In this document: piece after piece, positions 34,543 through 42,889 of the stretch
Position numbering within the stretch: position 1 is the first letter of the stretch
Layout: the number at the start of each line of letters is the position of its first letter
Origin: Candidatus Poribacteria bacterium
Lineage (GTDB): Bacteria > Poribacteria > WGA-4E > PCPOR2b
NCBI GenBank assembly: GCA_022822005.1
Contig: JAJECO010000026.1
Span: 35,683-99,682 of the forward strand
Direction of reading: 5' to 3'
DNA: 64,000 nt
Program-made: the position numbers and the translations under genes
The notes under the pieces: model-generated
What the model saw: only the letters and a program-made list of their open reading frames with translations
Told to the model about the DNA's origin: nothing
Databases searched by the model: none

Positions 34543-34991
34543 CCTAATCTCCCTAGTTGTGGTTGGTCGTATCGGTTAGGAAAAATTAGTCGTCTGGAAA
34601 AGCGCATTATGTTATCATAACGCTCTATCGGATTGCAAAGAATTCTCCGATGGAACCCTTTTATTTTTAAGAATTCGCATCGATTTTGAATGGAACTTCT
34701 ACACTTATAAAGTCCGTTACACGTCTAAAAACGGTAGTCCATATTCTCGGAGAAAGTGCTTTATCATATGCGATGTGCCATCGAGAACAGATGCCCTTCA
34801 TGTAGACTTGAATCTGTGTTTTCTATGGGGTATCATTTATGAACAAAATCTCAATTTTGATGTGATTGTGTAAAGAGCTGTGAGATAGCGAAAATTACTT
34901 CATTGTCAAATAAACCAATTCTAACAGACAAGGTAGGTAAGCTGCCCGTTATATCTAATACATCTTAAATTGAACTAAGGAGGCTACTAAA
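34543..34991. other. Divergent intergenic region upstream of htpX
   Basis: This 449-base gap lies between the divergent DUF6178-like operon and htpX. It is AT-rich and contains no convincing reading frame. One promoter candidate faces htpX (34808-34836) and an AAGGAGG ribosome binding site lies at its right end. A TTATGTTATCATAACGC stretch near 34608 forms a short palindrome (GTTATCATAAC) that could be an operator. Confidence 0.45.
34808..34836 (+). promoter_or_regulatory. Possible promoter for htpX
   Basis: TTGAAT and TATCAT are separated by 17 bases and sit about 150 bases upstream of htpX. Both boxes are near consensus, but AT-rich context makes chance matches common. Confidence 0.35.
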
Positions 34992-35837
34992 ATGAATATC
35001 TTCAAAACTGGGATACTCTTGATTGCGTTGACAGCGCTGCTAATGTTCATTGGCAACATATTAGGTGGTGAAGTTGGAATGGCAATTGCCCTCATCTTCG
35101 CAGGGATCATGAACTTTGGTTCCTACTGGTTCAGCGATAAGATTGTCTTGTCAATGTACAGAGCACAGGAGGTTAGTCCTAATAGCGAGTTGTATCAGAT
35201 CGTCAAACAACAGACCGAAAAATCAGGCTTACCGATGCCACAGGTCTACACAATTCCGACAGATATGCCAAATGCGTTTGCTACGGGCAGAAGTCCAAGC
35301 CACGCAGCAGTTGCAGCGACGGACGGCATTATGCGGATTTTATCGCGCGATGAGCTGGCGGGTGTCATTGGACATGAACTCGCGCACATTAGGCATAGAG
35401 ACATTCTAATAAGCAGCATTGTTGCCACAATTGCAGGTGCAATCATGATGATTGCGAACATGGCACAGTGGGCAGCGTTATTTGGTGGTTTTAGTGGAAA
35501 CGACGACGAAGATGGCGGTGGAATCATCGGTTGGTTATTCCTGATAATCGTCGCCCCTATCGCCGCGATGATTATTCAATTCGCAATCTCTCGTTCCCGT
35601 GAGTACGCGGCTGACCGTGGTGGTGCAGAAATCTGTGGGGATCCAATGGCATTGGCGAATGCCCTACGTCGGCTTGAACGTGGTGTTGAAATGCATCCGA
35701 TGCGAGGAAATGCGGCGACCTCACACCTCTTCATTGTGAACCCCTTACGGGGTGGGATAGCCGGTCTCTTCAGCACCCATCCACCAATGGACGAACGTGT
35801 TCGCCGGCTGGAGGAATTGGCAGGTTACCGCCGATAG
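34992..35837 (+). CDS. htpX: Membrane zinc protease HtpX
   Basis: The 281-residue protein shows two N-terminal membrane helices (residues 5-25 and 30-48), the zinc motif HELAH at 128-132 and a third zinc ligand in SREYAADRGG, then two more helices (143-162 and about 178-200) between them. HtpX is an inner-membrane M48 metalloprotease that degrades damaged membrane proteins in the envelope stress response. AAGGAGGC precedes the ATG. The C-terminal FSTHPPMDERVRRLEEL is a typical M48 tail. It is monocistronic. Confidence 0.95.
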   Translation: MNIFKTGILLIALTALLMFIGNILGGEVGMAIALIFAGIMNFGSYWFSDKIVLSMYRAQEVSPNSELYQIVKQQTEKSGLPMPQVYTIPTDMPNAFATGRSPSHAAVAATDGIMRILSRDELAGVIGHELAHIRHRDILISSIVATIAGAIMMIANMAQWAALFGGFSGNDDEDGGGIIGWLFLIIVAPIAAMIIQFAISRSREYAADRGGAEICGDPMALANALRRLERGVEMHPMRGNAATSHLFIVNPLRGGIAGLFSTHPPMDERVRRLEELAGYRR

Positions 35838-35885
35838 GTTCGATCGGACCGTGACGAAATTCAACGCTTCAAGCGCGGCGGTATG

Positions 35886-36989
35886 TCACTGTGCCGTAAC
35901 TTCCCGCCATCGTTCAACCAATCGCTGCCGGTGGTTCGCCGCCCAGATAGGATCAAACTGAATCAACTTCACCTTATCAGTAGTGACCGCCCCTTCAGCG
36001 ACTTCGGCTCTTGGATTCAACGGTGTCCGAAACCACCTCTGCATCAGGTTCTGGGCGCGGACTGAGAGTGCCCAATCCATGAATCGCTTTGCGGCGACTT
36101 GGTTAGGGCCCCCTTTGACGAGTGCCATCGCACCAATCTCGAAACCTGTTCCCTCTTTCGGAAAACTCAACACAACCGGATATCCCTTCGCAGGTCCTTT
36201 CTTCACAATGTCGTGCGAAAAAGCAATCCCTACACTGACCTCACCGAAACCTACCTGAGTCACGCACGCTGATCCGGACCTGTTGTAGTGATGGACATTT
36301 CGATCTAATTTTGCGATATAATTGAACCCTGCATCCTCACCCATCATCTGCACAATCGCAGCGAGCAATGTGTTAGCAGTGCCCGATGTATAGGCATAAG
36401 CCACACTGATTTCGCCTTTGAATTGGGGTGTTAATAGGTCATACCACGAGGTTGGCGGAGCAATCCCTTTGCGTCCTAAAATCTCCGTGTTGGAGGCAAA
36501 ACCGATCGCGCCAAAGTAGAAACCTGTCCAGTAGTGCGCTTCATCAAATGTGCCAGGAGGAGGATCAAAATCGATGCGCGGTGCATAAGGAGCAAGTAAT
36601 CCTTCACGTTTAGCGACGATGAACTCCGGCGATGGTCCCCCAAACCAGAGCGTGACTTGTGGATTGGCTCGCTCACTCCTGATCCGGACCAACACCTCTC
36701 CGGCAGATAACCGCACCCAGTGAACCTGAATACCACTCTCTTCCTCAAAAGCGCGGATATAGATCTTGGCTTCGTTGGTGTCGAGAGCTGTATAAAGATG
36801 AAGTGGCTCACCGCTACTTACCGTGGCAGCCGCTTCCGATGTCGTGGTCCCCAGTTCGCTGGCTAATGTTTCCCAACACCCGAGCAGCCAACAGAGAAAA
36901 GAGACGCAGGCGAGGAAAACACTTAGGGATGCTGGTCGGCGCATGCTAGTAGTAGGCATACTCCGTATGCCGTAACCTTCGTATATCAT
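35886..36989 (-). CDS. ABC transporter periplasmic binding protein, iron/phosphonate type
   Basis: A solute-binding protein of 367 residues of the FbpA/FutA or 2-aminoethylphosphonate-binding type. A hydrophobic signal at residues 20-36 ends LLGC, so it is a likely lipoprotein. The mature part has LYTALDTNEAKIYIRAFEEESG, TLWFGGPSPEFI, and SYDLLTPQFKGEISV-like inter-domain segments of extracellular binding protein family 6. The ATG at 36989 is preceded by AGGAAGTTC; alternatives at codons 11 and 16 exist. No permease or ATPase gene is adjacent, so the transporter is split or lies elsewhere. The ligand cannot be read from sequence alone. Confidence 0.85.
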   Translation of the reverse strand: MIYEGYGIRSMPTTSMRRPASLSVFLACVSFLCWLLGCWETLASELGTTTSEAAATVSSGEPLHLYTALDTNEAKIYIRAFEEESGIQVHWVRLSAGEVLVRIRSERANPQVTLWFGGPSPEFIVAKREGLLAPYAPRIDFDPPPGTFDEAHYWTGFYFGAIGFASNTEILGRKGIAPPTSWYDLLTPQFKGEISVAYAYTSGTANTLLAAIVQMMGEDAGFNYIAKLDRNVHHYNRSGSACVTQVGFGEVSVGIAFSHDIVKKGPAKGYPVVLSFPKEGTGFEIGAMALVKGGPNQVAAKRFMDWALSVRAQNLMQRWFRTPLNPRAEVAEGAVTTDKVKLIQFDPIWAANHRQRLVERWREVTAQ

Positions 36990-36997
36990 GAACTTCC

Positions 36998-37018
36998 TAC
37001 GCGTTACGTTTCACGTTC
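36998..37018. repeat. Dispersed intergenic ACG-TTACGT motif, copy 4
   Basis: The short gap between proS and the binding-protein gene contains TACGCGTTACGTTTCACG and continues TTCC. It shares the core with copies 2 and 3. Confidence 0.4.
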
Positions 37019-37027
37019 CGCACGGTT

Positions 37028-38461
37028 TCAATACGCCCGCGCGAAGATAGCAATTTCCTCCGCAGGGTCACCGCACACAATACAGGCTCCACTCCCACCG
37101 GGCTGATCCGAGGGGATGCAGCGTGTTGTCGCTTTAATGTCGTCTTTGACTTTATCCTCACACGCTATGGCTCCACACCACCAAGCACGAGCGAAGCCTT
37201 GGGTCGCTGCCTCTCGAAACGAATCATAATCGGACGGTTCCGATGTATTGGCATCGCGGAATTCGGTGGCGCGAGTTAGCAGATTATTCTGGATATCTTT
37301 GAGTGTATCTGAGACCATATCAGCTACCTCTTCCAATGGAACAAACGATTTGCCATCGCGTCCCGGCACATCACGGCGGGCAAGCACTACCTGATCTTTT
37401 GCAATATCTCTGGGACCAATCTCTATCCGTAGCGGCACCCCTTTCAACTCCCACTCATTGAATTTCCAGCCCGGAGAGTATTCGTCACGCGCATCCACCT
37501 TTACTCGTACAGCCTGCCCTAACATGGCTTCGATCTTTTCGATCGCCTCCATGACCGTACTCCGTTCATCGTCCTTTCGATAGATCGGCACAACCACCAC
37601 CTGAGTGGGTGCTAGGCGTGGCGGCAGGACCAGCCCTTGATCGTCGCCGTGCGTCATGATAATCGCGCCGACCATCCGTGTGCTCACGCCCCAACTGGTT
37701 GTCCAGCAGTGCTGCTGCGTGCCATTCGCGTCTTGATATTGAATATCGAAGGCTTTCGCGAAGTTCTGTCCGAGGTTGTGCGATGTGCCTGACTGCAACG
37801 CCCTGCAATCTCCCATCATGGCTTCGATGCTATAGGAGGCATCTGCACCGGGAAACTTCTCGCTGTCGCTCTTACGACCGGGGATAACCGGTATGGCGGC
37901 ATCGTTCACAGCGAAATCGGTGTATACTTCTAACATTCGCAATGTCTCCTCTTGCGCCTCCTCTGCTGTGGCATGAGCGGTGTGCCCTTCCTGCCAGAGA
38001 AATTCCATCGTGCGGAGAAATAGGCGGGTGCGTAATTCCCAGCGTACCACGTTTGCCCATTGGTTAATCAGCACGGGCAGATCGCGGTAAGATTGAATCC
38101 ATTGGCTATACATGTATCCGATGACCGTTTCCGAGGTAGGCCGTACTACCAGTGGGTCTTCCAGTTCCTTGCCCCCGCCGTGTGTGACAACGGCGAGTTC
38201 TGGCGCAAAACCTTCGACGTGCTGCGCTTCCTTCTCAATGAAACTCATCGGCACAAAGAGTGGGAAATATGCGTTTTCATGTCCCGTCTCCTTAAAGCGC
38301 CGATCCAGCCCTGCCTTCACATTCTCCCACAGTTCGTAACCATAGGGGCGAATCACCATACAACCGCGCACCGGGGCGTAGTCCGCTAACTCGGCCTTCC
38401 GAATCACTTCGGTGTACCATTCCGAATAATCCTCACTGCGAGCAGTGATTTTGTCTCTCAT
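37028..38461 (-). CDS. proS: Prolyl-tRNA synthetase, short archaeal/eukaryal type
   Basis: This 477-residue class II synthetase charges tRNA-Pro. It lacks the large editing insertion of the E. coli-type enzyme and instead has the C-terminal zinc-binding domain of the ProS type 3 family, ending in a Tyr (IFARAY). Motif 2 lies in RWELRTRLFLRTMEFLWQEGHTAH, motif 3 in HGDDQGLVLPPRLAP. The Cys pattern WWCGAIACEDKVK ... CIPSD ... CIVCG fits the zinc domain. GAGGAG lies 11 bases ahead of the ATG. This type occurs sporadically in bacteria, which is consistent with lateral spread. It follows the restriction-modification pair on the same strand. Confidence 0.95.
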   Translation of the reverse strand: MRDKITARSEDYSEWYTEVIRKAELADYAPVRGCMVIRPYGYELWENVKAGLDRRFKETGHENAYFPLFVPMSFIEKEAQHVEGFAPELAVVTHGGGKELEDPLVVRPTSETVIGYMYSQWIQSYRDLPVLINQWANVVRWELRTRLFLRTMEFLWQEGHTAHATAEEAQEETLRMLEVYTDFAVNDAAIPVIPGRKSDSEKFPGADASYSIEAMMGDCRALQSGTSHNLGQNFAKAFDIQYQDANGTQQHCWTTSWGVSTRMVGAIIMTHGDDQGLVLPPRLAPTQVVVVPIYRKDDERSTVMEAIEKIEAMLGQAVRVKVDARDEYSPGWKFNEWELKGVPLRIEIGPRDIAKDQVVLARRDVPGRDGKSFVPLEEVADMVSDTLKDIQNNLLTRATEFRDANTSEPSDYDSFREAATQGFARAWWCGAIACEDKVKDDIKATTRCIPSDQPGGSGACIVCGDPAEEIAIFARAY

Positions 38462-38479
38462 TTCTGAATCTGCTCCTCT

Positions 38480-39220
38480 TTAATTGGTAGAATACCATTC
38501 CTTTTGTCTAAGATAGGCTGCTAGGGTTGCCTCTTGTATTGTCGTTGATTCAACCTCGTATTCTTCAAAATCCCCAATATTGTCGTGATTTAAGTGAAGT
38601 TGCCCTTCCCCTATATTTCCCCTGTGTTGACCTTTAGAGAAATACCGATTATTTTCGACTTCGTGGGAAGCAAGCACCCAATACCTAATTTCATCTCGCC
38701 AAACAGCTATCCATACAAATACATCTGCACATTTAGGTTTGAGTTGTTGGAAGTTCATATCAAAGGGGCGTTCAGAATCAGACAACAGTGCTTTTACATA
38801 CAGTGGTTCATTAGGTCTTTCCGAATCAACTGCCCTTGATGCCTTGACTTCTATTTTTATAAATTCAGTTTGCCATTCTAGGAGTAGATCGTACTCATTG
38901 GAGTAATTTGGGTCAATGCCTTTAGGTTTCTGGAATTCCGGGGCTAACTGTTTCAAATGCCCAAATGCCCATCGATCACCAAATCCCCGTGGGGCGGAAA
39001 TCTCAAAAATATATAAGTAGAGGTTTCTATCTATGTAAGAGCTTCTCAGGTCTAGGTATTCTTCATACTCCAGTCTATGTTTTCCTAAGAGAGTTGAGAT
39101 TATGTATTCATATTCTGAGAAGGGAAAAACCGATATTAAATTATCCAATTCGCTTTTGAACTGTGAGGAATCTTCGAGTCTATCAATAAGCTGATCTAAT
39201 TCTTTCTGAAGTTTTTCCAC
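38480..39220 (-). CDS. Putative type II restriction endonuclease
   Basis: This 246-residue protein has no close family that I can name. It contains a PD-(D/E)xK nuclease pattern: NEYDLLLEW with D111, then IEVKAS with E124 and K126. Aromatic and Tyr-rich segments at residues 37-75 are typical of restriction enzymes. It lies 21 bases downstream of a DNA methyltransferase gene on the same strand, the arrangement expected for a type II R-M system. The start is GTG at 39220. The gene is visibly AT-richer than its neighbours, suggesting recent acquisition. Recognition sequence is unknown. Confidence 0.75.
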   Translation of the reverse strand: MEKLQKELDQLIDRLEDSSQFKSELDNLISVFPFSEYEYIISTLLGKHRLEYEEYLDLRSSYIDRNLYLYIFEISAPRGFGDRWAFGHLKQLAPEFQKPKGIDPNYSNEYDLLLEWQTEFIKIEVKASRAVDSERPNEPLYVKALLSDSERPFDMNFQQLKPKCADVFVWIAVWRDEIRYWVLASHEVENNRYFSKGQHRGNIGEGQLHLNHDNIGDFEEYEVESTTIQEATLAAYLRQKEWYSTN

Positions 39221-39241
39221 AGATTTGTCCTCGGCGTAAGT

Positions 39242-40237
39242 CTAGAAGATTGTCAGTTGATCTTCTTGTTTAGTTCCTACTGCTTCACTAGTGGTTTCTA
39301 GTTCCTTGAAAGGGTTATGAAATTGAAAACCTGTTCGGTGCGTCTGACGAAAATGCTCTAACCTCCTGATTGTAATTTCAGCGAATATCGGGTCGATGTC
39401 AGATGTATAGCACACGCGCCCTAGTCTCTCACAGGCGATTAACGTTGTTCCTGAGTGTGAAAACAAGTCCACAACCAAGTCATCTTCACTACTGCAAGCA
39501 GCGATAATACGTTCGACCGCCTTCAGCGGTTTTTGGGCGTAAGCACCCGGGACATTCTCTTCCATCCGATAAAAAACCTGCTGAATGTCAACCCATACAT
39601 TACCCGGCCTGATAGTATCAGATCGACTCCGCTCCAAGTTCTCCACCCGTTTTCCTTGTACCGTTTTGTAATAGCCGCGTAAAATTTTAGGTATATCGGT
39701 ATAGACAACTGCAAAGTCGGGATTGCCCTTCGTATAGTAGAGCAGCTCCTGTCTCACCGCCATCCAGTTTTTCTGAGTACCATACCCCCGCTGATTCCTC
39801 ATCGTAATGAAACTTCGCGTTTGCAAACCCTCAAATTCCCGCATCATGAGCATGAAATCGGGTAGAGGTTGGAAACCGTCTTTCTGATCTGCACCCAACC
39901 ACGCGTAGAAATGAGCGTCTTCATCTAATATCTCAATCGCGTTTTTCACCCAATTCCTAGAAAACTCCACATATTCGGCTAAGTTTAGCTTACTTAAATT
40001 TTGGGTGGTTTTATTTCCGACACTCACATTGTAGGGTGGATCGTTCACAGCTATCTTTGCCCGTTTAGGACTCATCAATTTCATTACGGCGTTAGGACAG
40101 GTTGCATCCAGCACGCCGACTCTATGCCCTCGCAGGGGGTCCTCCCAAACATCTCCGAGTTTGAGTCTACAGTAGGGCAGCAGCTCCTTCCGAATTTCGG
40201 TGTCGGAATCCAATCTTGGCAAAGGTTCAGTAGCCAT
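39242..40237 (-). CDS. Site-specific DNA methyltransferase, class beta
   Basis: The 331-residue protein modifies the exocyclic amino group of adenine or cytosine. The catalytic motif IV NDPPYNV (D66-PPY) comes before the AdoMet-binding motif I (VVDLFSHSGTTLIACERLGR), which is the order of the beta class. Motif I is a little unusual: DLFSHSGTT instead of DxFxGSGTT. A target recognition region lies between them (residues 75-245). The adjacent PD-(D/E)xK gene makes this the protective partner of a restriction system. Whether it is an N6-adenine or N4-cytosine methylase cannot be decided from the motif, although DPPY is common in N6A enzymes. Confidence 0.88.
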   Translation of the reverse strand: MATEPLPRLDSDTEIRKELLPYCRLKLGDVWEDPLRGHRVGVLDATCPNAVMKLMSPKRAKIAVNDPPYNVSVGNKTTQNLSKLNLAEYVEFSRNWVKNAIEILDEDAHFYAWLGADQKDGFQPLPDFMLMMREFEGLQTRSFITMRNQRGYGTQKNWMAVRQELLYYTKGNPDFAVVYTDIPKILRGYYKTVQGKRVENLERSRSDTIRPGNVWVDIQQVFYRMEENVPGAYAQKPLKAVERIIAACSSEDDLVVDLFSHSGTTLIACERLGRVCYTSDIDPIFAEITIRRLEHFRQTHRTGFQFHNPFKELETTSEAVGTKQEDQLTIF

Positions 40238-40278
40238 GGTTTCTCCATTATTCTATGCGGGGTTAAGTTATCCGTGGA

Positions 40279-41493
40279 CTACATCGGTTCTGTGACGGTT
40301 CCCATGAATAGTATCGTCTCGGTATCGGCATCATAGATAACAAAAAAGAAGGGACGATCGACCCGGAAGGCTGGGGGCAGAGACTTCACTCCCACGACAG
40401 CAGTGACGGCCGCAGCTTCCGTCCCCTCTTCGTTCACTTCCACGAAGGTCTTATGTCGAACCTCACTGATAAAAAGGTTAGGCCCCATACCACTAAAATC
40501 GGCACCCCCACCAAACGCAATTCCCATCCCTAATGCTTCCAGCGTATCGTTCAGATTTGCTTCATATTCCAGTTTGAAACGGGGAAGCACCATTTCCTGC
40601 CGTCTATCCTGAAACTGCGACAACCAATCCTCCCAATTCGCCTCATTCAGGTTTCTCATGAACTTGTTGAGATTGGAATTGCGGTCAGGCAGGAAGATAT
40701 ACATAAGCATTTGTCCATCACCATACCGTAGGCTCGCAGCTTCAAAATTCTCGCCGCGGAGGTATGGGTACTCACCTTCTCGACGCATCATCTGTACCCG
40801 CTTCTCACTTCCATTCGACAGATGGAAAATTCCCTGCCGCGTCCTAGAGGGATCGAATTCGTCCTGCCAGTTCCCCTTAAAATAGATAGCGTTAATCAGA
40901 AAGAGCAGTGTCTGTGGATCAATCCTGTCGACGATTTTCTCAATCTTTCCATTTGTGTTTGTATCAACCCACTCGTTAATGATTTCTGTCGATTGCGGCG
41001 CACTAAAATCCAACGCAGCCACCACCGCTCCAAAAAATGATCGATTTCGTTCTAAGAAGTCAGGATTGAATGTAATCCCCTGACGATACCAGATAGAGTT
41101 TGCGATCGAGATTTCAACTTTGGGGTCAGGGGTCTCCAGACTTTCTCGCAATGCTTTGTTGGAACGGTTAATCGTGGATAGATCTAACGCATCTATCCCC
41201 AGAACTTCCGCCATGGCACGTTCTGTTTCCCCAACCGCCCCGTTATAGGTCATGGTCAACGCAATTGAGATGCTCAACGGTGAGATGAATATATTTCCTC
41301 CGGGGTCTCGTTCCTGCAGATCGTGAAGCAGCTTGAACCCAAATCTTGTGTTAGCCGACGCAACACTTGAAACATCGGGATTCTCGATAGGTTCTAATGC
41401 ATCGCCAATGATGTTTCTTACAAAATTAATGTCGAAACAACCGAATAGACACAACAACACCATACCCACTATAGCAGTCCGATAATTTTGCAT
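40279..41493 (-). CDS. Lipoprotein serpin 1
   Basis: A serine-protease inhibitor of the serpin fold, about 404 residues. I use the ATG at 41493 (MQNYRTAIVG) because the signal peptide then ends in a lipobox, LFGC. The serpin core shows NIFISPLSISIALTMTYNGA, TLLFLINAIYFKGNW and the hinge EEGTEAAAVTA. Aligning SLPP with the SIPP of alpha-1-antitrypsin puts Lys at P1 (VGVK/SLPP), which predicts a trypsin-like target; the hinge is one residue shorter than antitrypsin. The C-terminal PFFFVIYD and FMGTVTEPM are conserved. It is the second of two tandem serpin genes on this strand, 35 bases after its relative at gene boundaries. Confidence 0.92.
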   Translation of the reverse strand: MQNYRTAIVGMVLLCLFGCFDINFVRNIIGDALEPIENPDVSSVASANTRFGFKLLHDLQERDPGGNIFISPLSISIALTMTYNGAVGETERAMAEVLGIDALDLSTINRSNKALRESLETPDPKVEISIANSIWYRQGITFNPDFLERNRSFFGAVVAALDFSAPQSTEIINEWVDTNTNGKIEKIVDRIDPQTLLFLINAIYFKGNWQDEFDPSRTRQGIFHLSNGSEKRVQMMRREGEYPYLRGENFEAASLRYGDGQMLMYIFLPDRNSNLNKFMRNLNEANWEDWLSQFQDRRQEMVLPRFKLEYEANLNDTLEALGMGIAFGGGADFSGMGPNLFISEVRHKTFVEVNEEGTEAAAVTAVVGVKSLPPAFRVDRPFFFVIYDADTETILFMGTVTEPM

Positions 41494-41545
41494 CTCATCC
41501 TCCTCATACAATGTCCTCTATAATTCAGTGACGAAATCTGGCAAT

Positions 41546-42877
41546 CTACATCGGTTCGACGACAGTTCCCATGAACAGTATTGTGTTCGTCCAATTATCA
41601 TGAATAGTGAAGAAAAAGGGACGATTTACAGCAAAGAGTTCTGGACCGCTCGCTGGTGGCGGACCAACCAACGTTACAGCAGCCGCTTCGGTGCCTTCTT
41701 CGTTGACTTCCAAAAAAGTTTTATGTATGACTTTTTCAATGTACAAAAGAGGCGCAATGCCCGAGAGATTGGCTATGCCAGGTATAAAGGCAATTTCCAT
41801 GCCGAGTGCTTTGAGCGTGTCATTGAGTAGTACTTGATACTCTAGTCTAAAGCGAGGCATCGTCAATTTCAAATCCGGTTCATTCCGGAATCGGGACAGC
41901 CAATTCTCCCAGTTCTCGGCGTTTAAATCCTCAAGGAATTCATCAAGATTGGAGGAAACCTCCGGTAGGAAGATATACATGCTCACCCGCCCTTCCCCGT
42001 AAGGTAAGCCAACAGCCCGAAAGCCTTCCGCCCAAAGAACCGAATAATTGCAGATATGGGACATCATTGGTAACTGCTTCTCGCTGCCATTCAGTAGATG
42101 GAAAATGCCTGGCTGTGTTTTTGACGGGTCGAACTTTCCTTTCCAGCCCCCTTTAAAATAGATGGCGTTAATCAGGAACATAACTTCGTGCTTCTTAATC
42201 TCGCCTAGAATCTGCTTAATTTTACCCTGTGTGTTTGTGTTCACCCATTGGTTGATGGTATCCAATGTCTGCGGATTGTCAAAATCAAGCGAAGCAATCT
42301 CTGCGCCAAAGAATCGCTCATTTCGATCAAGGAAGTCAGGGTTGGTTTCATCAAACGTGTCACGCAGCCAAATGGAGTTAGCAATGGCAAGTTCAATCTG
42401 AGGATCTGTACTCTTGGTGATTTCTCGTAACTCAGCATTAGCTTGGTTGACCGCCTGCAGCTCCATCCCCTCGATTTTTAATGTCTTTGCCATTGCTCGC
42501 TGTGTTTCGCCTACAGCACCATTGTAAGTCATTGTCAAGGCTATCGAAACGCTTAATGGGGAGATAAAGATGTTTGTGCCAGGCTGCTTATTGTAGAGTT
42601 CGGTGAGTAGCTTAAAACCGAACTTTGCATTGGCTGTGGACAGCGCATTATCGGCGAAATCAACTGGCTTTTCTATAATCGCGCAGCCATGTAGGTCCTT
42701 TGGGATTTCTGCTTCAAACGGCATTTCAAGACGTTCATCCTCAATCGAGGCATCTTCCTCGCCTGAACACCCTAATAGAGAAATCCATCCGATACATCCG
42801 ATAATCACCGCACATATCAAGTATCTTATCACTGTCAGTATCCTATTTGGGTGCCGGACTTTCAGACGCATCTGCAA
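41546..42877 (-). CDS. Lipoprotein serpin 2
   Basis: This 443-residue serpin is a tandem relative of the gene downstream and shares long stretches, such as NIFISPLSVSIALTMTYNGA and LINAIYFKGGW. A membrane-targeting signal (residues 17-37) ends in the lipobox LLGC, followed by an acidic linker, so the inhibitor domain would be displayed on the cell surface or in the periplasm. The hinge EEGTEAAAVTL is intact, and by length alignment P1 is Ala with Ser at P1' (PPPA/SGP), which predicts an elastase-like target. The two serpins thus appear to differ in specificity. It follows pgk by 12 bases and may be cotranscribed with it. Confidence 0.92.
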   Translation of the reverse strand: MQMRLKVRHPNRILTVIRYLICAVIIGCIGWISLLGCSGEEDASIEDERLEMPFEAEIPKDLHGCAIIEKPVDFADNALSTANAKFGFKLLTELYNKQPGTNIFISPLSVSIALTMTYNGAVGETQRAMAKTLKIEGMELQAVNQANAELREITKSTDPQIELAIANSIWLRDTFDETNPDFLDRNERFFGAEIASLDFDNPQTLDTINQWVNTNTQGKIKQILGEIKKHEVMFLINAIYFKGGWKGKFDPSKTQPGIFHLLNGSEKQLPMMSHICNYSVLWAEGFRAVGLPYGEGRVSMYIFLPEVSSNLDEFLEDLNAENWENWLSRFRNEPDLKLTMPRFRLEYQVLLNDTLKALGMEIAFIPGIANLSGIAPLLYIEKVIHKTFLEVNEEGTEAAAVTLVGPPPASGPELFAVNRPFFFTIHDNWTNTILFMGTVVEPM

Positions 42878-42889
42878 AACAGATGCTCG

